Below, in pieces: positions 7,987-17,707 of a stretch of DNA of 64,000 nucleotides. Made by a program: the position numbers and the translations under genes. Location: NCBI RefSeq assembly GCF_031455295.1, contig NZ_JAVDSL010000001.1, forward strand, positions 1,674,001 to 1,738,000, written 5' to 3'. Below the pieces are notes generated by a model. The model did no database searches, was not told where the DNA came from, and saw only the letters and a list, made by a program, of their open reading frames with translations. Position 1 is the stretch's first letter, and each line of letters starts with the position of its first letter. This DNA comes from Leifsonia sp. 1010. Its GTDB lineage: Bacteria > Actinomycetota > Actinomycetes > Actinomycetales > Microbacteriaceae.

Positions 7987-9099
7987 GTGAGGACTTTCGG
8001 GGTGGAGGAGGAACTCCTCCTGGTCGACGCGCGCGGGATGGCCACGCCGGTGGCTCCGTCCGTCCTTGCGGACGCTCCGCCGGTCGTCGACGGGCCGTCG
8101 GTGAGCGCGGAGTTCCAGCAGGAGATGATCGAGACGCAGACGCGTCCGCAACTCCAGACCAGCGAACTGCTGCTCGACATCATCGGCGGCCGCGAACTCG
8201 CCGACGGGCTCGCCCAACGTCACGGCGCCCGCGCCATCGCCGTCGCCATGTCGCCGATGCGGCTCCGCCCGCACGTCACAGACGATCCGCGCTACGCGAA
8301 GATGATCGAGCGGTACGGGCTCACGGCCCGGGGCACCCTGGTCTGCGGCTTCCACGTGCACGTGGGAATCGACTCGCGCGAGGAGGGTGTGGCGGTGCTC
8401 GACCGCATCCGCACCTGGCTTCCGACCCTGCTCGCCCTGAGCGCGAACTCGCCGTTCTTCGGCGGAGCGGACACCGGGCACGCCAGCTATCGTTTCGCCG
8501 CATGGCACCAGTGGCAGAGCGCGGGACCGACCGACGTGTTCGGCTCGGTGGAGGCCTACGACCGGTTCGAGCGTTTCCTGGTCGACACCGGCGTCATCCT
8601 CGACACCGGGATGCTGTACCTCGACGCGCGCGTCTCGCACAAGCAGCCGACGGTCGAGGTCCGCGTCGCCGATGTCTGCCTCGACGCCCGTGACGCCGCC
8701 GTCATCGCGGCTCTCGTCCGCGCCCTGGTCGACACGGCGGCGGCGGACTGGCAGGCCGGGGTGCCCCCGGCAGCCGTCCCCTCGGCGGCACTGCGCCTCG
8801 CCGAGTGGCAGGCGGCGCTCACCGGCGTTCGCGGCTCTCTGCCGCATCCCGTCACCTGGCGCGAGGTGCCGGCGGTCGAAGCCATCGACGCCCTGCTGTC
8901 GCACACCTCGGCCGCGCTCGAGGCGAACGGCGATCTGGTGCTCGTACGACGCGGACTCGCGCGCATCCTCACCACTGGCGGAGGCGCCGGTCGTCAGCGA
9001 ACGGCCTTCGAGCGGCGAGGGCGGATGCGGGATGTCGTCGCGCTCGCCGTCTCGGCGACCCACGAGCAGTCGGAGGACGACGACCAGGTCGTCGCCTGA
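7987..9099 (+). CDS. YbdK-type carboxylate-amine ligase (GCS2 family)
   Basis: About 370 residues starting RTFGVEEELLLVD, the hallmark start of GCS2/YbdK ATP-grasp-like ligases. FHVHVG and EVRVADVCLD are further family blocks. Members join glutamate and cysteine weakly or form other gamma-amides; the physiological substrate is unknown. The GTG at 7987 was chosen because residues upstream are not conserved-looking. The 240 bp upstream (7743-7986) holds no gene; only a short GATTCG-C-CGAATC palindrome (7843-7855) is visible. Confidence 0.88.
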   Translation: MRTFGVEEELLLVDARGMATPVAPSVLADAPPVVDGPSVSAEFQQEMIETQTRPQLQTSELLLDIIGGRELADGLAQRHGARAIAVAMSPMRLRPHVTDDPRYAKMIERYGLTARGTLVCGFHVHVGIDSREEGVAVLDRIRTWLPTLLALSANSPFFGGADTGHASYRFAAWHQWQSAGPTDVFGSVEAYDRFERFLVDTGVILDTGMLYLDARVSHKQPTVEVRVADVCLDARDAAVIAALVRALVDTAAADWQAGVPPAAVPSAALRLAEWQAALTGVRGSLPHPVTWREVPAVEAIDALLSHTSAALEANGDLVLVRRGLARILTTGGGAGRQRTAFERRGRMRDVVALAVSATHEQSEDDDQVVA

Positions 9100-9196
9100 C
9101 CTTTCCGAGCCCCGCACCGCCCACGAAGGCGGCGCGGTCGTTCACGCGCTGTCACGCGCCCTTCCGCCCGTGGGGGATCGCGCCTATTCTGCGGTC

Positions 9197-9466
9197 ATGA
9201 CGGAGAAGGAGCTCGCCCACCAGCACGCCGTCTACACCTACGGCTCGCTGCCGCTGACGCTCATGTACAGCCCCACCGCGACCGCGGCGTGGGAGGTGTA
9301 CTACGGCGGCGAGTACCTCGGCCTGATCGAGGAGGTCCACGACACCGGCGAGCTGTGGCCGGCGTTCGTCGCCCGCCTCCCCGGCGAGGAGGAGGACGGC
9401 GAGGGCATCCCCGCCCGCGACTGGCGGGTCGCCGTCGAGGTGCTGGCGGGGCAGGCGGGGCTCTAG
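9197..9466 (+). CDS. Small hypothetical protein
   Basis: 89 residues, acidic and aromatic (YTYGSLPLTLMYSPTATAAWEVYYGGEYLGLIEEVHD). Codon use has the strong G/C third-position bias of real genes here. No family recognised. The start ATG lacks a strong ribosome site but coincides with the onset of the biased frame. It is followed by a convergent small gene. Confidence 0.55.
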   Translation: MTEKELAHQHAVYTYGSLPLTLMYSPTATAAWEVYYGGEYLGLIEEVHDTGELWPAFVARLPGEEEDGEGIPARDWRVAVEVLAGQAGL

Positions 9467-9497
9467 CGCCCGGTGCCGTGCGCTCCGGTTCGCCGCG

Positions 9498-9704
9498 TCA
9501 GAACGCGAACTGCGACCACTCGTCGCGCGCGAGCGAGACTTGCTCACCACGCGAGTCGACGATCCAGGAGTCGGACGTGCATCCCAGGTATGTGCAGAGC
9601 AGGGTCTCGCTGGACCACCCGTCCGCCGAGCGCACCCACCGCACCAGATGCACATCCTGACCGGGCTTCGGAACGTTCCCGATCGGTGATTCGAATGTCG
9701 TCAC
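9498..9704 (-). CDS. Small hypothetical protein
   Basis: 68 residues from a GTG preceded by a strong GGGAGGGG site; an earlier ATG 18 codons upstream lacks one. The sequence (TTFESPIGNVPKPGQDVHLVRWVRSADGW, then a two-cysteine LLCTYLGCTSDSW segment) suggests a small beta-rich domain. No family recognised. It is convergent with the gene at 9197. Confidence 0.55.
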   Translation of the reverse strand: MTTFESPIGNVPKPGQDVHLVRWVRSADGWSSETLLCTYLGCTSDSWIVDSRGEQVSLARDEWSQFAF

Positions 9705-9785
9705 GCTGCACCCCTCCCCTCGGGCGGCCTGTCTGACCACGACCCTAGCGGGGTACACGACCGGGGGACAAGAGGTGCGGGTGGA

Positions 9786-9947
9786 TCAGTTGCCGCTGTC
9801 GTCCTCGAGCGGATCGAACTCGTCGTGCTCCGGCTCGACGAAGCCGTCGGCGTCGTACGGTCCTTCGCCGCCGCCTTCGGCGATGGCGTCCGTGTCGACC
9901 GGTTCGCCCGACGGCGTCTCCGGCCAATTCTCCTTGGCGTCGCTCAT
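9786..9947 (-). CDS. Small acidic hypothetical protein
   Basis: 53 residues, very acidic (Asp/Glu/Gly), starting MSDAKENWPETPSGEPVD and likely disordered. The ATG is preceded by CGGGAGGGA, a strong ribosome site. It sits just upstream of nothing conserved on its strand and downstream of the antiporter gene. Function unknown. Confidence 0.5.
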   Translation of the reverse strand: MSDAKENWPETPSGEPVDTDAIAEGGGEGPYDADGFVEPEHDEFDPLEDDSGN

Positions 9948-10041
9948 GGCGTCCCTCCCGGATCGCTGTCGCGTGGATGCTCTGAGCGCGATGGTAGACG
10001 GCTCTCGGGCTCCCGGGTAGGGCCGCAGGGACGGCCGTCGG

Positions 10042-11628
10042 TCACTCGCCGGGTTCGCGGCCGGTGAGCCGGACCTCCTCGACATCCAGCCGCCGCTGGA
10101 TGTCGCGCAAGACGATGTCGTCGATCTCGCCCTCGTCCCGCAACCGGACCACCTCCTCCCGCTTGCAGTGGAGCAGGGCCAGCCGGAGCTCGGTGTCCTG
10201 CCGGCTCCTCTCGGCAGCTTCCTCGCCGTCGCGCGACTCGTCCTCCACCTCCAGCAGTTCGAGGTGCTCTTCGAATTCGCCCTGGATGCGTTCGCTGATC
10301 TCCGGGTCGACGCCGAGCCTCTGAGCGAGATGCGGGAGCTCGTCGAGGGCCGCGCGGGTCGCGCTCGTCTCGGCGAGCCGCAACTCGTGCCCGACCGACT
10401 CGTCGGAGGGGAGGCGGGCCCAGCGGACGACGGCCGGGAGCACGAGCCCCTGCCCGACGAGCGTCACGACGATCACGCCGGTGGTGACGAACACGATGAA
10501 GTCGCGGCCGGGGAAGGGGGAGCCGTTCTCGAGTGTCGTCGGCACCGCGAGGGCGGCGGCGAGGGAGACGGCGCCGCGGAAGCCGGAGAGCCCGCTCACG
10601 ACGCGGGCGCGGTCGCTCATCCGGCGCTTCTTCTGCTGCGGGCGCCGATCGAGGAGCCGGATCAGGTACACCGTGCCGAACAGGTAGGCGAACCGGACGG
10701 CCACGATGACGGCGGTCACGGCGGCGATCGCGACCAGACCCATCCCGACGTCGACCACCGCCAGTTCCATGGTCGAGCGCGGCAACTCGATGCCGACGAG
10801 GACGAACAGGCTCGCGTTGAGCAGAAAGGTCGTGAAGGTCCAGAAGGCGTCCGACTGCCTCCGCCCCTCGGCCACGCCGATGCGCGGACCGGCCTGGCTG
10901 ATGATCAGCCCTGCGACCACCACGGCGAGCACACCGGAGGCATGCACCAGCTCGGCCAGCAGGTATGCCACGAACGGGGTCAGCAGCATGGCGATGTTCT
11001 GGGTGATCGCATCCCGGAGCCGGCGGCGGGCGAGGATGGCGATCCAGGCGACCAGGGCGCCGATGACGGCTGCGCCGACGTACGCGATGAGGAGGGTCAG
11101 CGTGACGGCGCCGACGCTGACATCGGTGTCGCCGACGGTGAAGCCGACCGCGAGGGACCACAGCACGAGGGCTGTCCCGTCGTTGACGAGGCTCTCCGCG
11201 CGCAGGATCGTGACGTTGCGGCGGGGGAGGGAGCGCGTGAACGAGGTCATCGCCGTCGCGTCGGTCGGGGCGATCGCGGCGCCGAGCGTCCACGCCGCAC
11301 CCCAGGGCAGGCCCATCGCGTGCGCGAGCACGGCGACCGCGGCGGCGGTGACGACGACGAGGCCCGTGCTCATGAGGATGATGCCGCGCAGGTTGGAGCG
11401 GATCTCCCGGAGCGAGGTGGTGAGGCTCTCCCAGTAGAGGATCGCGGGGAGGAACAGGAACAGCACCACCTCCGGCGCGAGCTCGATGTCGCGGAACAGG
11501 GGGATGAACCCGATCAGCACGCCGATGCCGACAAGGAGGAGCGGCTGGGCGATCCCCGTCTTCCGCGCGATCACCTTGGTCAGCAGGGTGGTGACGCCGA
11601 TGACGACGACCAGTTCGAGTCCGAGCAC
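10042..11628 (-). CDS. CPA1-family Na+/H+ antiporter
   Basis: 528 residues. About 12 hydrophobic helices are followed by a charged cytoplasmic tail of about 120 residues (from about 410). Landmarks are APTDATA (about 117-123), ESLVNDGTALVL with the ion-binding ND pair, and GFRGAVSLAAALAVP. These define NhaP/YjcE-type CPA1 antiporters, which exchange Na+ or K+ for protons. The GTG at 11628 is chosen because it directly follows AAGGAGG; the upstream 34-residue extension is Cys/Pro rich and unlike a helix. Confidence 0.92.
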   Translation of the reverse strand: MLGLELVVVIGVTTLLTKVIARKTGIAQPLLLVGIGVLIGFIPLFRDIELAPEVVLFLFLPAILYWESLTTSLREIRSNLRGIILMSTGLVVVTAAAVAVLAHAMGLPWGAAWTLGAAIAPTDATAMTSFTRSLPRRNVTILRAESLVNDGTALVLWSLAVGFTVGDTDVSVGAVTLTLLIAYVGAAVIGALVAWIAILARRRLRDAITQNIAMLLTPFVAYLLAELVHASGVLAVVVAGLIISQAGPRIGVAEGRRQSDAFWTFTTFLLNASLFVLVGIELPRSTMELAVVDVGMGLVAIAAVTAVIVAVRFAYLFGTVYLIRLLDRRPQQKKRRMSDRARVVSGLSGFRGAVSLAAALAVPTTLENGSPFPGRDFIVFVTTGVIVVTLVGQGLVLPAVVRWARLPSDESVGHELRLAETSATRAALDELPHLAQRLGVDPEISERIQGEFEEHLELLEVEDESRDGEEAAERSRQDTELRLALLHCKREEVVRLRDEGEIDDIVLRDIQRRLDVEEVRLTGREPGE

Positions 11629-11783
11629 TGGACCTCCTTCTGCCGCACATCCTCCCGCGGCGGGCGTCGCGCCGTAACCCTCGGCGGGCGGATGTGCAGG
11701 GCATAGCATCTCCGCAGAGAAGGCATTCACGGCTCATAGGACTGCGAAAGGTCACAGGAATGTAACGACGCGAGGGTGCTGGA

Positions 11784-13049
11784 ATGACGCACGAATCCTC
11801 TCCTCACCCGGCGCCCCTCCTGGCGCTCGACGTCGTCGTGCCGGTCTACAACGAGCAGGCGACGCTCGACACGTCCATCCGTCGGCTGCATGCCTACCTG
11901 AGCGCTGACGTGCGCTACAGCTGGCGCATCACCATCGCGGACAACGCGAGCACGGACGCGACGCCGGCGCTCGCCGATGCGCTGGCGGCCGAGCTCCCGC
12001 ACGTCGTCGCCGTGCATCTGCCGCTGAAGGGACGGGGTCGCGCCCTCAAAGCGGTGTGGGGAACGTCGCCCGCCGAGGTGCTCGTGTACCTCGACGAGGA
12101 CCTCTCCACCGACCTCGCCGCGCTGCCGCCGCTCGTCGCGCCGCTGCTGTCCGGTCATTCGGATCTCGCGATCGGCACCCGGCTCGGGCGTTCCTCCCGG
12201 GTGGCGAGAGGCGGGAAGCGGGAGTTCATCTCGCGGAGCTACAACCTGCTGCTGAGGCGGGCCATGTCGGTCGGTTTCAGCGACGCCCAGTGCGGGTTCA
12301 AGGCGATCCGGCGGGATGTGGCCCAGCGGCTGCTGCCCCTCGTGGAGGACGACGGCTGGTTCTTCGACACCGAGCTGCTCATCCTCGCCGAGCGCGCCGG
12401 GCTGCGCATCCACGAGATCCCGGTCGACTGGGTCGACGACCCGGACAGCTCGGTCGACATCGTCCGGACGGCGACGGACGACCTGAAGGGGATGCTGCGG
12501 GTGGGCACGAACCTTGCCCGCGGTCGCATCCCGCTCGAGTCGGTGTACGCCGAGCTCGGCCGACGCCCGTTCGCGCCCCCGCATCCGCCCGGCTTCTTCG
12601 GGCAGGTGTTGCGCTTCGGGATCGTCGGGGTCCTGTCGACCGCGGCCTACGCCCTGCTGTACCTCGTGCTGCAGAGTGCGTTGTCTGCGCAGGTCGCCAA
12701 TCTGGCTGCGCTGCTCCTCACCGCGATCGCGAACACCTGGGCCAACCGGCGTTTCACGTTCGGCGTCGACGGGCCCGGGATGGTGAAGCACCAGTTCCAA
12801 GGTCTCGTGGTGTTCGGCATCGCGTGGGCGCTCACCAGCGGTTCGCTCGCCGTGCTCCACGCCGCGGTCCCGCACTCCTCTGCGCAGCTCCAGCTCGTCG
12901 TGCTGACGGCGGCGAACCTCGTGGCCACGCTGCTGCGCTTCGTCCTGCTGCGGCTGTGGGTGTTCCGGCGGCCGCGGGTGGGTGCGGCCCCCGTGCCGTC
13001 CACTGCTTCCTCTCCCACGCTCTCCCTCACCTCCACCGAAAGCGAGTGA
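11784..13049 (+). CDS. GT2 glycosyltransferase fused to a GtrA-like membrane domain
   Basis: 421 residues in two parts. Residues 1-260 are a dolichyl-phosphate-mannose-synthase-like GT2 enzyme: VVPVYNEQATL, a DEDLSTD nucleotide-sugar/metal motif and QCGFKAIRR. Residues about 270-400 form four hydrophobic helices of the GtrA type (GFFGQVLRFGIVGVLST, ANTWANRRFTF), proposed to flip lipid-linked sugars. The fusion implies that sugar transfer to a polyprenyl phosphate and translocation are coupled. The next gene starts 5 bp downstream and encodes a lipid-sugar-using transferase. Confidence 0.9.
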   Translation: MTHESSPHPAPLLALDVVVPVYNEQATLDTSIRRLHAYLSADVRYSWRITIADNASTDATPALADALAAELPHVVAVHLPLKGRGRALKAVWGTSPAEVLVYLDEDLSTDLAALPPLVAPLLSGHSDLAIGTRLGRSSRVARGGKREFISRSYNLLLRRAMSVGFSDAQCGFKAIRRDVAQRLLPLVEDDGWFFDTELLILAERAGLRIHEIPVDWVDDPDSSVDIVRTATDDLKGMLRVGTNLARGRIPLESVYAELGRRPFAPPHPPGFFGQVLRFGIVGVLSTAAYALLYLVLQSALSAQVANLAALLLTAIANTWANRRFTFGVDGPGMVKHQFQGLVVFGIAWALTSGSLAVLHAAVPHSSAQLQLVVLTAANLVATLLRFVLLRLWVFRRPRVGAAPVPSTASSPTLSLTSTESE

Positions 13050-13054
13050 ACGCC

Positions 13055-15154
13055 ATGTCCACCACTGCCACCACCGGCACCACTACCACCACTGCCACGC
13101 CATCCGTCGTCCCGGGTTCCGGAGCATCGCCGTCGGGGGCCGCCCAGGGGCATTCCCCGGGGCGCGTCCGCGCTGCCCTCCGCCGGATCGTCCGCGGTCG
13201 GGAGGACGCCGCCCACTGGGAGCGGCCCGCACTGCTCGGCCTCCTTGCGGTGACCGCGCTGCTCTACCTCTGGGATCTCGCGGCGAGCGGTTACGCGAAC
13301 TCCTTCTACTCCGCGGCCGTGCAGGCGGGGAGCGTGAACTGGGAGGCCTTCTTCTACGGGTCGAGTGATGCGGCCAACTCGATCACGGTCGACAAACCGC
13401 CCGCGAGCCTCTGGATCATGGCGCTGTCGGTCCGTCTGTTCGGGCTCAGCTCCTGGAGCATCCTCGTTCCGGAAGCACTGATGGGCGTCGCCACGGTCTG
13501 TCTCGTCTATGCGACCGTGCGCCGGCGGTTCAGTGCGCAGACCGCCCTCCTGGCGGGCGGCGTGCTGGCCATCACTCCGGTCGCCGCGCTCATGTTCCGG
13601 TTCAACAACCCGGACGCACTGCTGGTGCTCCTGCTGACGTTCTCGGCGTACCTCACGTTGCGCGGCATCGAGAGCGGACGGGTGCGCTGGGTGGTGTGGG
13701 CCGGCGTCGCGGTCGGGTTCGCGTTCCTGACGAAGCAGCTGCAGGCGTTCCTCATCCTCCCGGTCCTCGCCGGGGTCTATCTGGCCGCAGCGCCGCTGTC
13801 GTGGCGCAAGCGGTTCGGGCACCTCGTCGCCGCGCTCGGCGCCGTGGTCGTCTCCGCCGGCTGGTGGGTCGCCATCGTCGAGCTCGTACCCGCCTCGCTG
13901 CGGCCCTACATCGGCGGATCGCAGACCAACAGCTTCCTGGAGCTCACGTTCGGTTACAACGGCCTCGGGCGGCTCACGGGCGACGAGACGGGATCGGTGA
14001 CCGGAGGCGGCGGGGGAGGGACCGGCGGCGGGATGTGGGGCCAGACCGGCATCCTCCGGCTGTTCGAGAACGAGGTCGGCGGTCAGATCGCCTGGCTCCT
14101 TCCCGCCGCGCTCGTGCTGTTCGCCGTGGCCCTCGTGCTCGGGCGCCGGATGGCCCGGACCGACGCGCGTCGGGCGACGCTGCTCGTCTTCGGCGGCTGG
14201 CTGCTCGTGACCGCCGTGGCGTTCAGCTTCATGGCGGGCATCTTCCACGCGTACTACACGGTCGCGCTCGCTCCGGCGCTCGCTGTGACGGTGGCGGTGG
14301 GCGCCTCCGCGCTCTGGCAGGCGCGCGAGCGGCTGTGGATCCGCATCGCCTCCGCGGTCATCGTCCTCGGGACGGGGATCTGGGCCTGGGTGCTCCTCGA
14401 CCGCGCCACGGACTGGCTGCCGTGGCTCAAGGTCGCCGTGCTCGTCGCCTCGCTCGTCGCGGCCGTGCTGCTCGTGCTCCCGCCCCGGCGGGCGCTCGCG
14501 GCCGCGACCATCGCGGTGACCCTGGTGGCAGCCCTTCTCGCGCCGCTTGCGTACACGATCCAGACGGTGACGACCGCCCATACCGGCTCCATCGTCACCG
14601 CCGGACCGACCGTGGCCGGAGGGATGGGCGGCCCGGGCGGTGCCCGCGGCTTCGGGGGTGCCCCCGGTGCAGGGAACGGCGGTCCCGGCCGGTTCGGCGG
14701 CCAGGGGACTCCTCCGGGCGCGACCGGCACAGCGCCGGGCGGGACGGGAGCGACCGGCGGCACCGGAACCGCGCCCGGCGGCGGGGGAGGGATGGGCTCG
14801 CTCCTGGGCTCGGGGACCGTCGGCTCCCAGCTCGCGGCGCTCCTGAAGGCGGACGCGTCGTCCTACACCTGGGTCGCCGCGGCCGTCGGCTCCAACTCGG
14901 CCGCCGGGTACCAGCTGGCGACTCAGGAGGCGGTCATGCCGATCGGGGGCTTCAACGGCTCCGACCCGTCGCCCACGCTCGCGCAGTTCCAGAAGTACGT
15001 TGCCGAGGGACGCATCCACTACTTCATCGCGGGCGGCGTGGGCGGTCAGGCCAACGGTGGGAGCAACGCGTCCAGCCGGATCGCGGCCTGGGTCGCCGAC
15101 ACGTTCACCGCACAGACCGTTGACGGGGTGACGGTGTACGACCTCACGGAGTGA
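13055..15154 (+). CDS. ArnT/PMT-like (GT39/GT83) membrane glycosyltransferase
   Basis: 699 residues with about 12 hydrophobic helices. The first extracytoplasmic loop carries SITVDKPPASLWIMALSVRLFG, matching the conserved acidic region of lipid-sugar-dependent transferases (YkcB-like). A glycine-rich low-complexity stretch covers about residues 514-580 and precedes a C-terminal soluble domain (SSYTWVAAAVGSNSAAGYQL). It likely transfers a sugar from the lipid carrier made by the GT2-GtrA fusion onto an envelope acceptor. Gap to the upstream gene is 5 bp, so translation is likely coupled. Confidence 0.88.
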   Translation: MSTTATTGTTTTTATPSVVPGSGASPSGAAQGHSPGRVRAALRRIVRGREDAAHWERPALLGLLAVTALLYLWDLAASGYANSFYSAAVQAGSVNWEAFFYGSSDAANSITVDKPPASLWIMALSVRLFGLSSWSILVPEALMGVATVCLVYATVRRRFSAQTALLAGGVLAITPVAALMFRFNNPDALLVLLLTFSAYLTLRGIESGRVRWVVWAGVAVGFAFLTKQLQAFLILPVLAGVYLAAAPLSWRKRFGHLVAALGAVVVSAGWWVAIVELVPASLRPYIGGSQTNSFLELTFGYNGLGRLTGDETGSVTGGGGGGTGGGMWGQTGILRLFENEVGGQIAWLLPAALVLFAVALVLGRRMARTDARRATLLVFGGWLLVTAVAFSFMAGIFHAYYTVALAPALAVTVAVGASALWQARERLWIRIASAVIVLGTGIWAWVLLDRATDWLPWLKVAVLVASLVAAVLLVLPPRRALAAATIAVTLVAALLAPLAYTIQTVTTAHTGSIVTAGPTVAGGMGGPGGARGFGGAPGAGNGGPGRFGGQGTPPGATGTAPGGTGATGGTGTAPGGGGGMGSLLGSGTVGSQLAALLKADASSYTWVAAAVGSNSAAGYQLATQEAVMPIGGFNGSDPSPTLAQFQKYVAEGRIHYFIAGGVGGQANGGSNASSRIAAWVADTFTAQTVDGVTVYDLTE

Positions 15155-15196
15155 CGCACCCACTCGCATGTCGGGGGTCCGCGCCATCATGAGCAC

Positions 15197-16564
15197 ATGA
15201 CGGAACGCGGGCCCTCGGCGACGAACGGCAGCACGACGCACGCCGGCGGTCCGGAGCCCGAACTGCCCGATCCGCGGGTGCCCGCGCCGCCGCACGGGCG
15301 GCTGGGAGTGGCCGGCGGCACCGCGCTGTACATCGCGGCGGTGCTCGGCACCGGCATCCTGGTGCTTCCGGCGCTCGCCGCGGCAGCGGCCGGCCCTGGA
15401 GCGATCCTGGCGGTCGCGGCGCTCGCCCTGATCTCGGTGCCGCTGGCGAGCACCTTCGCCGCGCTCGCGCGACGGCACCCCGACGCCGGAGGCGTCGCCA
15501 CCTTCGCGCGCCGGGCGTTCGGCCCGGACGCCGCCCGCGTGATCGGGTACTGGTTCTTCTTCGGCACGCCCATCGGCGCGCCGATCGCGGCGTTGATGAC
15601 GGCCCGGTACGTGGTCGCGGTGATCGGCGGCGACGCGCTCACCACAACGCTGATCGCCATCGGACTGATGGTGATCCCGGTCATCGTGACGGCCTTCGGC
15701 GTGCGGTTCGCGGCCTCGGTGCAGCTCGTCCTGTCCGGCGCGCTCGTCGCCGTGCTGATCTTCGTGCTGGCGGCGGCCGCGCCGCACGCCCGAGCGGAGA
15801 ACCTCGAGCCCCTGCTCCCGCACGGCTGGGCGGGCGTCGGCCTGGCGATGAGTCTCTACATCTGGGCCTTCGCCGGGTGGGAGGCCGTCGCGGGAATCGG
15901 CGGCGAGTTCCGGAACCCCCGGCGCGACATCCCGCGGGCGACCGCCCTCGCGCTGGTCATCGTCTCGGTCGCGTATCTCGCCATCCAGGCCGTCACGGTC
16001 GTGGTGCTCGGCGGGAAGGCGGCGACGAGCGATGTCCCGCTGCTCGACCTCGTCCGGGTCGCCACCGGCGACGGAGGGGGCGTGGTCGTCGCCGTGATCG
16101 CCGCCATCGTCGTGACCGGTGTCTTCAACGCCTACCTCGCGGCCTTCAGCAAGCTGGGCGCGGCCATGGGACGCGACGGCGACCTCCCCGCCTGGTTCGG
16201 GCGTGGCGTCGAGAACGGCGCGGTCGCGCGGCGCGGTCTCCTGCTGTCGGCGGTCGTCATGGCCCTGTACTCGGTCGTCGTGCTGGCGAGCGGCGACCTC
16301 CAGCCGTTCATCCTCATCCACACGAGCATCGCGGCCGCGGTCTACGGGCTGGGAGTGGCGTCGGCGTTGCGGCTGCTCCCAGCGCGCTCGCTCGGCTGGT
16401 GGATGGCGCTGATCTCGTGCGTGCTCGCGGCCGGGCTGCTCGTGCTCGCCGGATGGCATCTGGTCTTCCCCGCGGTCGCGGCCGTCGTCGCGCTGGCGGT
16501 CGGCGCCCTCTCGCGCTCGCGCCGCCGGCGTTCCGGGCGGTCCGCTGGAGCCGATCCCGCATAA
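15197..16564 (+). CDS. APC-superfamily amino acid permease/exporter
   Basis: 455 residues with 12 predicted helices. The first helix has LYIAAVLGTGILVLPALAAAAAGPG, the unwound GxG motif of APC transporters. The block MSLYIWAFAGWEAVAGIGGEFRNPRRDIPRA matches helix 6 of YjeH-like exporters. Amino acid export or exchange is likely; direction and substrate are uncertain. It follows the glycosyltransferase pair by 42 bp. Confidence 0.87.
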   Translation: MTERGPSATNGSTTHAGGPEPELPDPRVPAPPHGRLGVAGGTALYIAAVLGTGILVLPALAAAAAGPGAILAVAALALISVPLASTFAALARRHPDAGGVATFARRAFGPDAARVIGYWFFFGTPIGAPIAALMTARYVVAVIGGDALTTTLIAIGLMVIPVIVTAFGVRFAASVQLVLSGALVAVLIFVLAAAAPHARAENLEPLLPHGWAGVGLAMSLYIWAFAGWEAVAGIGGEFRNPRRDIPRATALALVIVSVAYLAIQAVTVVVLGGKAATSDVPLLDLVRVATGDGGGVVVAVIAAIVVTGVFNAYLAAFSKLGAAMGRDGDLPAWFGRGVENGAVARRGLLLSAVVMALYSVVVLASGDLQPFILIHTSIAAAVYGLGVASALRLLPARSLGWWMALISCVLAAGLLVLAGWHLVFPAVAAVVALAVGALSRSRRRRSGRSAGADPA

Positions 16565-16616
16565 TAGGGGCAGCCGCGGCGCCGCCGTGTGCGTGGCGGC
16601 GCCGGGAGGGGGTGCG

Positions 16617-17636
16617 GTGACGGAGCATCAGCGGGCCTCGAGTATGCGCGATGTCGCCGCCCTCGCCGGTGTGTCGCATCAGACGGTCTCGCGCGTGATC
16701 AACGGGCATCCCAGTATCCGCGAGTCGACGCGGCAGAGAGTGCTGGCCGCCATGGACCAGCTCCACTACCGGCCCAACCGCGCCGCCCGAGCGCTGGTCA
16801 CCGCCCGATCGCGCACGATCGGGATCCTCTCGACGTCCGCCGCGGCCCTCTACGGACCCGTGTCGAGCATCAATGCGATTCAGGATGCCGGACGCGCAGC
16901 CGGCTACTTCATCGCCGTCGCCCAGCTCGCCGACCTCAAGCCGGAGTCCATCGCCGCCGGCCTCGACCACCTGCTCGCGCAGTCGGTCGAAGGGCTCATC
17001 GTCATCGCGCCGCAGGAGGTCGTCCTCCAGCAGCTCGAGACGGCGCGCCTCGACGTCCCGTACGTCACCCTGCTGGGCGGTCCGGCGTCGGTCCAGCGCG
17101 AGCTCACCGTCGACCAGGTGGCCGGCGCCCGGGCCGCGACCCGCCATCTGATCGACCTCGGCCACCGGCGGATCGTGCACCTCTCGGGGCCGCTCGAATG
17201 GTTCGAGGCGCAGGCCCGCGTCCACGGCTACCGGTCGGAGCTCGCTGCCGCCGGCCTCACTCCGATGCCGTCGCCGGAAGGCGACTGGACCGCGGAATCC
17301 GGCTACCGCCTCGGCCGCGAGGTGCTCGGCGACCCGGAGGTGACGGCCGTGTTCACCTCCAACGACCAGATGGCGCTCGGCGTCTATCACGCGGCGCACG
17401 AGCTCGGTCGGCGGATCCCCGAAGACGTGAGCGTCGTCGGCTTCGACGACATCGCCGAGGCCGCCCATTACTGGCCGCCGCTCACGACCGTGCTGCAGGA
17501 CTTCACCCAGCTCGGCCGGCGCAGTGTCGAGAGCCTGGTGACCGAGATCGAAGGGGGAACGGAGCCGACGCCGGTGACCCTGCAGCCCGACCTCGTGGTC
17601 CGCGCCTCCACCGCTCCTCCTGTCTCGGTCGGCTGA
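16617..17636 (+). CDS. LacI-family transcriptional regulator
   Basis: 339 residues. The N-terminal helix-turn-helix reads SSMRDVAALAGVSHQTVSRVINGHPSIRESTRQRV, followed by a periplasmic-binding-protein-like sensor domain ending VVGFDDIAEAAHYWPPLTTV. GTG at 16617 is preceded by GGGAGGGGG and is preferred to the upstream GTG of the longer frame. The downstream MFS gene begins 71 bp after its stop and may be a target. Effector sugar unknown. Confidence 0.92.
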   Translation: MTEHQRASSMRDVAALAGVSHQTVSRVINGHPSIRESTRQRVLAAMDQLHYRPNRAARALVTARSRTIGILSTSAAALYGPVSSINAIQDAGRAAGYFIAVAQLADLKPESIAAGLDHLLAQSVEGLIVIAPQEVVLQQLETARLDVPYVTLLGGPASVQRELTVDQVAGARAATRHLIDLGHRRIVHLSGPLEWFEAQARVHGYRSELAAAGLTPMPSPEGDWTAESGYRLGREVLGDPEVTAVFTSNDQMALGVYHAAHELGRRIPEDVSVVGFDDIAEAAHYWPPLTTVLQDFTQLGRRSVESLVTEIEGGTEPTPVTLQPDLVVRASTAPPVSVG

Positions 17637-17707
17637 CACCACCGGAGTGGCCGGTCGGCCGGGCCGGCCCAGAGCGGGAGTCGGTGGCTCGGCCTAGGCT
17701 GGAGCCC

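Noticed and set aside
12647-16459. A 1270-codon open frame on the minus strand
   Set aside because: It runs antisense to three well-supported genes and its translation is Arg/Gly/Glu/His-rich without any domain, as expected of GC-rich shadow frames.
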